This document shows, in pieces, positions 1-7,050 of a DNA stretch of 44,348 nucleotides. Position 1 is the stretch's first letter. The number at the start of each line of letters is the position of its first letter. Origin of the DNA: an uncultured Methylococcaceae bacterium. GTDB lineage: Bacteria > Pseudomonadota > Gammaproteobacteria > Methylococcales > Methylococcaceae. Location of the stretch: contig CAIODU010000075.1 of assembly GCA_903857165.1 (NCBI GenBank), positions 1 through 44,348 on the forward strand. Direction: 5' to 3'. The notes under the pieces were generated by a model that had not been told where the DNA came from, did no database searches, and saw only the letters and a program-made list of their open reading frames with translations. The translations under genes and the position numbers were made by a program.

Positions 1-127
1 CCAGGGCTTTGTTGGATTTTCACAAGCGGCAAAGAAAACATTGTTTTTGAAGGTGTTACGGTCAATTTAATGGAAACGACCCCAGTTATTCGGTTTATTG
101 TTATAAATCAATGCGATACCCCTTAAC
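1..127. other. Window edge, unassigned
   Basis: No gene can be supported here. One plus-strand frame stays open from base 1 to a TAA at 124-126, which would encode the last 41 residues of a gene starting outside the window. A second frame is open to about base 71. Neither matches a family I recognise, so these could equally be non-coding. Confidence 0.3.
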
Positions 128-670
128 TTAATGGCAGTGAGCCCCAGCCCCAGCCAAAGCCAAAGCCCCAGCCACAGCCACAGCCCCAGCCCCAGCCACA
201 GCCAAAGCCAAAGCCAAAGCCACAGTCAAAGCCACAGCCACGAAAATCATAACCCCAGCAACAATCCATTCCAATCGGCCCCGCCGCACCGCCCAGGCAA
301 AACCGATTTGCAACCCCATCCAAGGCAGCAAAGCCCAGTAATACGCGGCAACTTTCGTCAACACTTCTGTGCTGGTGTTTTTTGCAAATGAAATGATTGA
401 TTCCCCAATAATACCGACCCCCAAAAGAACAATTACTCCTGAAAAAATTCCCAAAAAAAACTGCACAGGCAGTTCCATCAGCTTGCGCCGCCACGTCTTC
501 CCCATCCGCGCCCCATTAAAATCCGCCCTAGTCAAATCCGCCTCGCGGAAATCCACGCCGCGCAGATCGGCCTTTTGGAACACAGCCCCGCGCAAATCTT
601 GACCGCGAAAGGAACGGCCTGACAGGTTTTGCCCGCTGTAGTCCGGGCCGGGTTTGGGTTGATTGATCAT
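128..670 (-). CDS. Pentapeptide-repeat membrane protein with low-complexity C-terminus
   Basis: A 180-residue protein. Residues about 10-55 form roughly eight pentapeptide repeats of the A(D/N)Lxx type (NLSGR, SFRGQ, DLRGA, DLRGV, DFREA, DLTRA, DFNGA), which fold as a right-handed beta helix. A membrane segment follows near 70-95 and another near 110-125. Residues about 140-176 are almost entirely x-Ala dipeptides with x = Val, Leu or Gly, enough for a third membrane helix, and are encoded by a tandem hexanucleotide repeat. The protein is probably anchored in the inner membrane with the repeat domain in the cytoplasm. The role is unknown; related proteins are often effectors or scaffolds. It lies alone, 295 bp from hepT, with a REP-like pair between. 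Confidence 0.7.
   Translation of the reverse strand: MINQPKPGPDYSGQNLSGRSFRGQDLRGAVFQKADLRGVDFREADLTRADFNGARMGKTWRRKLMELPVQFFLGIFSGVIVLLGVGIIGESIISFAKNTSTEVLTKVAAYYWALLPWMGLQIGFAWAVRRGRLEWIVAGVMIFVAVALTVALALALAVAGAGAVAVAGALALAGAGAHCH
138..241. repeat. Hexanucleotide tandem repeat (AGCCMM)n
   Basis: About 17 tandem copies of a 6-bp unit, AGCC followed by CC, AA, AC (one unit reads AGTCAA). On the minus strand the units read as GGGGCT, TTGGCT or GTGGCT, that is Gly-Ala, Leu-Ala or Val-Ala. Gain or loss of a unit keeps the frame and changes the length of the C-terminal helix of the pentapeptide-repeat protein by two residues. Confidence 0.9.
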
Positions 671-737
671 TCTGTTGGATAACTACTTGTTTTAGGATTT
701 GGTTAAAAATAACCTCCCGAAAGAAGCCAAATGTAGA

Positions 738-840
738 AGGCCGGAATAAGCCCGCCTTGGCGGGCGTTTCCGGCAAAGTCAGCCTCCGCGACTTGTCTGA
801 GGTATGCCGGAAACGCCCGTGGACGGGCTTATTCCGGCCT
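738..840. repeat. REP-like inverted pair (family 1)
   Basis: Two copies of a roughly 36-bp palindromic unit face each other: 738-775 begins AGGCCGGAATAAGCCCGCC and 805-840 is its reverse complement with few changes. Each unit has an internal hairpin (CCCGCC/GGCGGG type). A further single copy lies at 13281-13315 after trpG. The arrangement resembles a BIME. The surrounding 671-965 gap holds no gene; near 885-935 there is a degenerate TTCCCACGC...GGAATGC repeat remnant. Confidence 0.8.
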
Positions 841-965
841 ACGGTGCAAGGAAGTTATTTTCGGCCATATCCTTAACTAATTTCCACTCATTCCCACGCG
901 CCGCGCCCATCGTTATGCACAAGTGTCGCTGGAATGCGCAACGTTCCCGATTGATGCGCTTCACT

Positions 966-1418
966 TCATCCGGCACATCCTCCCGTGCTTTTCATCGCCT
1001 CGCCCGCCCGACGTATAAACTCAAGCAACTGGCGGTATGCCCGTTGCCGCAATACGCCTAAGACGATTTGACGATCCACATTCAGATAATCATGCACCAG
1101 CGCATTGCGCATTCCGATAATACGCTTCCATGTGGGTAGTTCCTGGTGTGATAGATACCCCAAGCCCAACAGCAATTCAAAGGCTTGATAGGCATCGACC
1201 GGAGCGGTTTTGTTGAGGAGCTTGACCCAATGCTTGGCGATGCCGATGCAGGCTTCGGTGAGGACTTGCAGTAAGCGCTCTGCGGCATAAAAATCACGAT
1301 TCGATAGGTTTGCGGTTCCGCTCAACTCGCTAATCCCGTCCAACTCCAACACTATATTTTCGGCGTGTATTTGAAGTTCATAGAGGTATGTCTGAAGTTC
1401 AGGCGGGATTTGGTTCAT
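966..1418 (-). CDS. hepT: HepT-like RNase toxin (DUF86), type VII TA
   Basis: A 150-residue all-helical protein with the HepT signature R104-NALV-H109-D-Y111 (RX4HXY). In characterised members this is the RNase site, and its tyrosine is AMPylated by the partner antitoxin. I chose the ATG at 1418 rather than the upstream one at 1448, because AAGGA sits seven bases before it. The gene overlaps the end of mntA by 20 bp, so the pair is translationally coupled with the antitoxin first. Sequence length and motif are normal, so the toxin is probably active when free. Confidence 0.85.
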   Translation of the reverse strand: MNQIPPELQTYLYELQIHAENIVLELDGISELSGTANLSNRDFYAAERLLQVLTEACIGIAKHWVKLLNKTAPVDAYQAFELLLGLGYLSHQELPTWKRIIGMRNALVHDYLNVDRQIVLGVLRQRAYRQLLEFIRRAGEAMKSTGGCAG

Positions 1419-1830
1419 CTTGTTTTCCTTGCAGATAAGGCAACACATCCAATTCCATGCGGCTGAGTACGCGATTCTGCTCGGTTATCAGGCGGCGCGG
1501 ATCACGGCAAAATAGCGGCTCATAGTTATTGACAACATGATAGGCCAAGGAAACACCCACTTGATTGATGTCGATGACCGACAACCGGTTTTCCGGAAAA
1601 CCCAAAGCCCTTCGCCAATCCATTGCCAACAATTCCGGGCGCACACGCGACTCCAAAGGGTCGTCGCGGATAAATGACTGGAAAGCCACGGCTAGGTCAT
1701 AATCGCTATCCTCCCGCTGCGTTCCCCGTGCGCGAGAACCGTATAGCCATAGAATGGCCACATCGGGTGCTTCCCCGGCTAGGGCGATTATCCCGGCAAG
1801 GTGCGGGTCGGTTGGGATGGCGTTATTCAT
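1399..1830 (-). CDS. mntA: MntA-like nucleotidyltransferase antitoxin
   Basis: A 143-residue minimal nucleotidyltransferase. The motif G31-S32 followed by ten residues and D43-Y-D45 is the complete GSX10DXD site of this family, with a third acidic position expected further on. Known MntA proteins neutralise HepT by adding AMP groups to the tyrosine of its RX4HXY motif. The start at 1830 lies only 7 bp after the stop of rsmD and has a weak ribosome site, so expression probably depends on read-through from rsmD. A longer in-frame extension upstream overlaps rsmD and looks spurious. Confidence 0.85.
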   Translation of the reverse strand: MNNAIPTDPHLAGIIALAGEAPDVAILWLYGSRARGTQREDSDYDLAVAFQSFIRDDPLESRVRPELLAMDWRRALGFPENRLSVIDINQVGVSLAYHVVNNYEPLFCRDPRRLITEQNRVLSRMELDVLPYLQGKQDEPNPA

Positions 1831-1837
1831 CCATTGG

Positions 1838-2413
1838 TCATGCGGATATCCGCTTGTAGAGGTGATAACCCAGCTCTCCTGCCTGTTTCTGGCGATGAAT
1901 TTGCCAAGTATCCGGTATTTGCCCCAAAACCTTTTCTTTTTCAGCCTCGATGTAAATATAGGCATGGGGCGCCAGCCAGCCGTTTTCCTCAAGTAGACGG
2001 CAGCAAGGATCGACCAGCCCTTGATGAAACGGCGGGTCGAGAAAAACCAAGTCGAAAGGTTCGGCAGACCCGGCCAAGAAGCGTGTAACGTCCATGGGCA
2101 CGATTTGCACCATCCGCGCCTGCAACAGGTCACAGCTTTGCTTTAGCGCGGCGCAAGCTTCGGTGCTGCGCTCCACTAGCACGACTCGCTTAGCCCCACG
2201 GGACGCGGCTTCAAAGCTCAAGGCCCCGCTGCCGGCGAAAAGTTCGAGGCAAGTCAAACCTTCAAGGTCTTGGCCTAGCCAATTGAACAGGGTTTCCCGC
2301 ACCCGATCCGGGGTCGGGCGCAAACCCGGCACGTCGGGAAAACGAATCTTCCGGCTGCGCCAGGTTCCGCCGATGATGCGGAGTTCATTTCTCACGGGGG
2401 CCGTCTGCGCCAA
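1838..2413 (-). CDS. rsmD: 16S rRNA (guanine-966 N2)-methyltransferase RsmD
   Basis: A 191-residue SAM-dependent methyltransferase that modifies G966 of 16S rRNA during 30S maturation. Visible landmarks are the N-terminal RIIGGTWRSRKI, the SAM-binding loop ELFAGSGALSFEA (57-69), and the catalytic DPPF at 126-129. The length is typical. The start overlaps the end of the preceding M16-like gene by 29 bp, so the three genes form one minus-strand operon that continues into mntA-hepT. In many gammaproteobacteria rsmD is followed directly by coaD; here coaD lies 6.5 kb away on the other strand, pointing to a rearrangement. Confidence 0.95.
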   Translation of the reverse strand: MAQTAPVRNELRIIGGTWRSRKIRFPDVPGLRPTPDRVRETLFNWLGQDLEGLTCLELFAGSGALSFEAASRGAKRVVLVERSTEACAALKQSCDLLQARMVQIVPMDVTRFLAGSAEPFDLVFLDPPFHQGLVDPCCRLLEENGWLAPHAYIYIEAEKEKVLGQIPDTWQIHRQKQAGELGYHLYKRISA

Positions 2414-3707
2414 CCAAAACGGTCTGCAACTTGTCAGGGTCGATACGCGCTTTGAACGCCTTTTGAATCTGTTGCGGCGTCACCGCATCAACCTTGCCGA
2501 TGAAGGTGTCCATGTAATCCAACGGTAGCCCATAGAAGGCAAGCGAGGCCACTTGGTCGATCAGCTTCTGGTTGCTGTCCAAACGCATGGCGAATCCACC
2601 CGTGATGTTTTTCTTGGAAGCTTCCAGTTCTTTTGCCGACGGGCCGGCATTGATGAAATCCCGCAAGGTATCTTGCATCACGCTCAAGGCTTCGTCGGAT
2701 TGGCCTTTCTTGGTTTGCAAGCCCATCATGAACGGGCCTTCCACTCGGAATGGGTAAAAATAGCTGTAGGCGCTGTAGGATAGCCCGCGCTTTTCCCTGA
2801 CTTCAGCGGAGATTTTCGACACCAATCCACTGCCACCCAGAATATGATTGCCCACATAGAGTGGAAAATAATCCGGGTCGCCCGCTTTCATGCCGGGAAC
2901 CCCGGAAAAGACATGGGTTTGGGCGGACGGAAAGAATTTACGCTCGGTTTTGCTGGCGCTTGGTTGGGCGACTGCGGGCAATGCCGGGGCGGCTTCACCC
3001 GCCGGCAATCCTGACAGCAATCCGTCGGCTATGGATTCTGCTTTGGCCTTGTCCACTTCGCCGACAATGACGATCAATGCATTTTTTGCGACATAATGGC
3101 GTTGGTAGAATTTTTGTAAATCCTCGCGGGTGAGTTTTTCGACGGTGGCGATAATGCCTTCTTTGGGATGGGCATAAGGATGTTCACCGTATAAAGCTTG
3201 GAAGAAGGCGATACCGGCCAAATCGGCGGGGGATTCCTCGCGCTGTTTCAGGCCCACCAGCAAGTTTTTCTTTTCCCGCTCGAAGTCTGTCACATTGAAG
3301 CCGGGGTGTTGGATAATTTCCCGCATGGTTTCCAATGCTGGCTCCAACAGCTTCGGAGTTGTCAGGGAGCGCAATGACACCCATGCGGTATCACGGGACA
3401 CGCCAGTCCCCAAACGTGCCCCCACGCCTTCCAGGCGCTGGGCAATGGCATCTGCGTCCCACTGGCCTGCCCCGGTGTCCAATAAACCGGAAGTCAGCGT
3501 CGCCAAACCAAATTGCGTGCCATCGCGGGCACTGCCGGCATCGAAGACCACCCGAATATCCACCAAGGGCAGTCCCTCGGTGGGCACGAAATAGACGCGG
3601 GCACCATTGGCCGAAGTCCACGTTTGGATTTTCAGGCCGGCCTGGGCGCACATCGCCCACACGGCCAAGATTGCACACAGGACTATGCTCAGTCGTTTAG
3701 CGTACAT
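2385..3707 (-). CDS. Exported M16-family peptidase, inactive subunit
   Basis: A 440-residue M16 (pitrilysin/MPP-like) protein with a signal peptide (about 1-23, ending in CAQA). The place where HxxEH should be reads GLATLTSGLLDTG (67-79), so the zinc-binding residues are missing. In this superfamily such a chain acts as the non-catalytic partner of an active chain. The ATG at 3707 is preferred because GGAGG sits six bases upstream; an earlier in-frame ATG lies inside the upstream gene. It overlaps the active subunit gene by 11 bp, which supports a 1:1 periplasmic heterodimer. Confidence 0.85.
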   Translation of the reverse strand: MYAKRLSIVLCAILAVWAMCAQAGLKIQTWTSANGARVYFVPTEGLPLVDIRVVFDAGSARDGTQFGLATLTSGLLDTGAGQWDADAIAQRLEGVGARLGTGVSRDTAWVSLRSLTTPKLLEPALETMREIIQHPGFNVTDFEREKKNLLVGLKQREESPADLAGIAFFQALYGEHPYAHPKEGIIATVEKLTREDLQKFYQRHYVAKNALIVIVGEVDKAKAESIADGLLSGLPAGEAAPALPAVAQPSASKTERKFFPSAQTHVFSGVPGMKAGDPDYFPLYVGNHILGGSGLVSKISAEVREKRGLSYSAYSYFYPFRVEGPFMMGLQTKKGQSDEALSVMQDTLRDFINAGPSAKELEASKKNITGGFAMRLDSNQKLIDQVASLAFYGLPLDYMDTFIGKVDAVTPQQIQKAFKARIDPDKLQTVLVGADGPREK

Positions 3708-5079
3708 GGTCGCCTCCCACCGGAGCGCGGTCTTCCGGCGCGATTTGCCCTTCCGGTATTGGTTGCGGGTCGAGGTGGCCAATGCTGAGCCGGTCCTCGG
3801 TTAGATATTTCTTTGCCACCTGTTGAACTTGTTGCGGTGTCACTGCGTTGATTTTGTCCACGAATTCATCCACCTTTTGCCAACCCAAACCAACGGTTTC
3901 CGCCGTTCCCAATTGCATAGCCTGATTAAATATCGAATCCCGCTCGAACACTTTGTTCGCCAAAACCTGGGCCTTGACCCGGTCCAGTTCCTCGGCTGTC
4001 ACTGGCTCGTCGCGCAACAGGCGAACCTCCTCCAGCAGGGACTTTTCCAAGTCGGCCGCAGTCTTTGTCTGCACCGGCGTGCCTTCGATCATGAGCAGGG
4101 ACGGCATGCGGGCATACAGGTCATAACCCGCACCCACGGAAGCGGCAATCTGCTGCCCACGCACCAAGCGACTTTCCAAGCGGGCGCTGTTGCCTCCGTC
4201 AAGAACGCCGGCGGCCACCTCCAGCGCATAGGGCTCCCATTCCTCGGCCGCACCGTGCAGCACTGGCGTCTTGTAACCCATCGCGACATAAGGAAGCTTG
4301 GCGGGTGCCTTCACGGTGATGCGCCGCAGACCCGTCTGCTCGATTTCGGCTTGTGGCTTCACCACAGGCAACTGACTGGGTTTTAACGGGCCAAAATGTT
4401 TCTGTGCGAGTTTGTAAACCTCGGCGGGGTTGACATCGCCCACCACCACCACCGTGGCATTGTTGGGCGCATACCAACTTTGATACCAGGCGGCCAAATC
4501 GACCACGGTGAGCCTGGAAACATCGTCCGGCCAGCCGATGACGGGGTTTCGGTACGGGCTGTTGGAAAAAGCCACGGCATTGAACTGCTCGCCTAGCTTG
4601 GCACGGGGCTGGTCGTCGGTGCGCAAACGCCGCTCTTCCAGCACCACCTGTTGCTCCTTGGCGAACTCATCCGGCAACAGTTTGAGATTTCTCATGCGGT
4701 CGGCTTCCATCTCGAAACTGACGGGCAAACGTGATTTTTCCAACGTTTGGAAGTAGGCGGTGTAATCATCACCGGTAAAAGCGTTTTCACTCCCCCCGTT
4801 TGCTGAGATAATGCGGGAGAACTCCCCCGGCGGATGCTTTTTCGTGCCTTTGAACATCATGTGTTCTAGCATGTGTGAAATGCCGGTGATGCCGCCGTGC
4901 TCGTAACTGGCCCCAACCTTGTACCAAACTTGGGTGACAGCGACAGGTGCGCGATGGTCTTCCTGCACCAGCAACTTCATCCCGTTGTCCAGCTTGAACT
5001 CGGACACCTTGGGGCTTGCCGCGTGCAAGGACAATGGCACGACCAGCAAAAGGCAGCCGAGAGTGCGTAATAACGCCAT
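3697..5079 (-). CDS. Exported M16-family zinc peptidase, active subunit
   Basis: A 460-residue insulinase-like peptidase with a signal peptide (1-21, cleaved after LHA-A). The inverted zinc motif H69-M-L-E72-H73 is intact, and the distal glutamate ligand is in VVLEER (E148/E149). A second M16 half-domain follows from about 220. It probably degrades or processes peptides in the periplasm together with the downstream inactive chain. The start has AGGAG nine bases upstream. It is the first gene of the operon and is divergent from ctaB with only 52 bp between, so both promoters must lie in or just beyond that gap. Confidence 0.9.
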   Translation of the reverse strand: MALLRTLGCLLLVVPLSLHAASPKVSEFKLDNGMKLLVQEDHRAPVAVTQVWYKVGASYEHGGITGISHMLEHMMFKGTKKHPPGEFSRIISANGGSENAFTGDDYTAYFQTLEKSRLPVSFEMEADRMRNLKLLPDEFAKEQQVVLEERRLRTDDQPRAKLGEQFNAVAFSNSPYRNPVIGWPDDVSRLTVVDLAAWYQSWYAPNNATVVVVGDVNPAEVYKLAQKHFGPLKPSQLPVVKPQAEIEQTGLRRITVKAPAKLPYVAMGYKTPVLHGAAEEWEPYALEVAAGVLDGGNSARLESRLVRGQQIAASVGAGYDLYARMPSLLMIEGTPVQTKTAADLEKSLLEEVRLLRDEPVTAEELDRVKAQVLANKVFERDSIFNQAMQLGTAETVGLGWQKVDEFVDKINAVTPQQVQQVAKKYLTEDRLSIGHLDPQPIPEGQIAPEDRAPVGGDHVR

Positions 5080-5131
5080 GATTTTGTTTCTCCTGAAATG
5101 TAAAAATAACCGCTGAGGATCGGACGATCCA

Positions 5132-6070
5132 ATGCAAACTATTGTAAACGAAACGCAAGCCGAAACGATGACAACACAAAACCCTGATCAAAGCGGAAAA
5201 TCACTAAACTGGCGACCCTACTGGATGTTGTGCAAACCCAGGGTGTTACGCGAAATTGTGTTTGCGACGGTGGTCGGTATTTTTCTCTCCGTGCCGGGCC
5301 TGCCGCCGTTGGACTTGGCCTTTTGGGCGACGCTGGGCATTGCCTTGGCCGCCGCTTCGGCAGCAGCGGCCAACCAAATCATCGAGTACAAGATCGACGC
5401 GGAGATGGGTCGCACCAGCGGAAGGCCACTGCCTTTGGGTCAGGTCACACCCCGCCAAGCGATAATATTTGCCGTGGTGGTCGGTGTTTTGTCCATGGCA
5501 ATCATGATTAAGTTCACCAACCTCTTGGCAACCGTGCTGACATTTTTCACGCTGATCGGCTATGCCATCATTTACACGGTTTATTTAAAACCCGCGACAC
5601 CGCAAAACATCGTCATCGGCGGGGTGACCGGGGCGGCACCCCCGGTGCTGGGCTGGTGCGCCATCACCGGCAGCGTGGACCCCCATGCATGGCTTTTGGC
5701 TTTGATTATTTTCGTGTGGACCCCGCCGCATTTTTGGGCCTTGGCCATTGCCAGGCTGGAAGACTATCGCATCGTCGCGGAAAAAATCCCTGTATTGCCG
5801 GTGACTGACGGCATTCCCATCACCCAACTGCATATCTTCCTCTATACCATTTTGTTGTTTGTCGTGGGCTTGCTTCCTTACCTCACCCACATGAGCGGCA
5901 TCATTTATCTTGTCGGGGCGATAGTGCTTGGCGGCCTGTTCATGTATCACGCTTGGCTGTTAATGCAGGATGCAAGCCCTAAGGTTGCCTGGAAAACCTT
6001 TGCCACTTCTTTGGTGTATCTGGTGGGGATTTTTGCGGTTTTGATTATAGATCATTACGTCAAATTTTGA
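5132..6070 (+). CDS. ctaB: Protohaem IX farnesyltransferase (haem O synthase)
   Basis: A 312-residue UbiA-family prenyltransferase with about eight or nine membrane segments. It attaches a farnesyl group to haem B to give haem O for the terminal oxidases. The first allylic-diphosphate motif is N81-QIIE-YKI-D89 followed by MGRTSGRPLP; glutamate replaces the usual first aspartate, a substitution that does occur in the family. The second conserved segment lies near ARLEDYRI (about 207-214), with VWTPPHFWALA just before it. The N-terminus is uncertain: an ATG at 5168 would remove 12 poorly conserved residues. No oxidase genes are adjacent. Confidence 0.93.
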   Translation: MQTIVNETQAETMTTQNPDQSGKSLNWRPYWMLCKPRVLREIVFATVVGIFLSVPGLPPLDLAFWATLGIALAAASAAAANQIIEYKIDAEMGRTSGRPLPLGQVTPRQAIIFAVVVGVLSMAIMIKFTNLLATVLTFFTLIGYAIIYTVYLKPATPQNIVIGGVTGAAPPVLGWCAITGSVDPHAWLLALIIFVWTPPHFWALAIARLEDYRIVAEKIPVLPVTDGIPITQLHIFLYTILLFVVGLLPYLTHMSGIIYLVGAIVLGGLFMYHAWLLMQDASPKVAWKTFATSLVYLVGIFAVLIIDHYVKF

Positions 6071-6107
6071 CTCAGACAGATTTGCTTTTATAACTGATGT
6101 TACGCAG

Positions 6108-6217
6108 GGAGCGCCAAAGCTTGCTTTGGCCCGGATTGGGGTTGGAGCGCCAAAGCTTGCTTTGGCAACCTATCCGTCAAGGCTTCGTCTTGATGTCAAA
6201 GCAAGCTTTGACGCTCC
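6108..6217. repeat. Three-copy 23-bp palindromic repeat
   Basis: The unit GGAGCGCCAAAGCTTGCTTTGGC occurs at 6108-6130 and 6144-6166 in direct orientation, and inverted with two changes at 6195-6217. Each unit contains the hairpin CCAAAGCTTGCTTTGG. It follows ctaB and may act as a transcript-end structure or be a mobile repeat remnant. The whole 6071-6489 gap holds only repeats. Confidence 0.8.
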
Positions 6218-6259
6218 AGCCATGGGTCCATGCGTAACAATCAGTTTATAAATAAAATC

Positions 6260-6397
6260 GGCTACCAACTTAAGGCGGGGTACAATCAGGAATTACCCGT
6301 TCGCCCTGAGCTTGTCGAAGGGTGGGCGGGTATGCCGTTCATGGTTCGACAAGCTTACCACGAACGGCTTGACCCGCCCCGTCTTAAGTTGGTAGCC
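6260..6397. mobile_element. MITE-like palindromic element
   Basis: A 138-bp element flanked by 21-bp terminal inverted repeats (GGCTACCAACTTAAGGCGGGG at 6260-6280; its reverse complement with one mismatch at 6377-6397). Inside, CGCCCTGAGCTTGTCGAAGG and a second inverted relative form another imperfect stem. It has no coding capacity. The short open frame across it (PVRPELVEG type) is a known kind of spurious repeat translation. Confidence 0.65.
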
Positions 6398-6489
6398 AAA
6401 AAAACGAGCCGGTCTAAGTTTGAAGGTTTATGCTGGCATCGACAAACATAGGCGTTAGAACATTTCATATCCAGTGCGGGGTAATCCTT

Positions 6490-7008
6490 ATGAACCTAAC
6501 CAACACAGTCAACGACACGCAGCGCCTCTGCCACGGTTTTTTCCGTGGCATCGTGATCCTTTTGGCAATCTTAGTTGTGGCAAGTTGCGCATCCAAGCCA
6601 AAGCCCGCCAAGATGGCGAGCATACCGAGCGATGCCAATGAGGAGATGCTGGGTTATGCCTTAAGCCTTCAAGGCACACCTTACCGTTGGGGTGAAGAAT
6701 CGCCCGAGGCAGGTTTCGATTGCAGCGGTTTCATCTGGTATGTCTATCGGCAATACGGTTACTCGATTCCACGAACTGCGGCGCAAATAGCCAATGAATT
6801 GCCCGAGGTGGAAACCGTGGACCGCCGCCCCGGCGATATATTGGTCTTCAACTTGGGCGACAAGGCTTTTGCCCATGTTGGACTTTACTTGGGCAATGAT
6901 TCGTTCATCCACGCCTCCAGCGGCAAAGCCGCCAGCGTCACCGTTTCCAACCTAGACACGCCTTATTGGTGGGGACGGTTTGCCGGTGTCCGCAGACCGG
7001 TCCGTTAA
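6490..7008 (+). CDS. NlpC/P60 lipoprotein, peptidoglycan endopeptidase
   Basis: A 172-residue cell-wall peptidase. A hydrophobic leader ends in the lipobox VASC with C33 as the lipidated residue, so the enzyme is anchored in the outer or inner membrane facing the periplasm. The NlpC/P60 domain spans about 50-170, with catalytic C78 in FDCSGF, H129 in FAHVGLY and H141 in FIHAS. Members cut the D-Glu to diamino acid bond of peptide stems. The ATG at 6490 is preferred to one at 6430, because only this start places the lipobox at a normal distance. It stands alone between repeats and the PEP-CTERM protease gene. Confidence 0.88.
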   Translation: MNLTNTVNDTQRLCHGFFRGIVILLAILVVASCASKPKPAKMASIPSDANEEMLGYALSLQGTPYRWGEESPEAGFDCSGFIWYVYRQYGYSIPRTAAQIANELPEVETVDRRPGDILVFNLGDKAFAHVGLYLGNDSFIHASSGKAASVTVSNLDTPYWWGRFAGVRRPVR

Positions 7009-7050
7009 GGTGATTTCCGAAAAACCAAACTCCACCATGGATAGTATCAT

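Noticed and set aside
131-391. Plus-strand frame of alternating Ser-Pro, Ser-Gln and Ser-His
   Set aside because: It is the other strand of the hexanucleotide repeat; the minus-strand frame has real pentapeptide repeats and membrane segments.
2385-3707. Second M16 gene as a pseudogene because HxxEH is missing
   Set aside because: Inactive partner chains are usual in M16 heterodimers, and the frame and operon overlap are intact.
6230-6451. Short frame with PVRPELVEG
   Set aside because: It is a translation of the palindromic element with terminal repeats and is a well-known kind of spurious protein.
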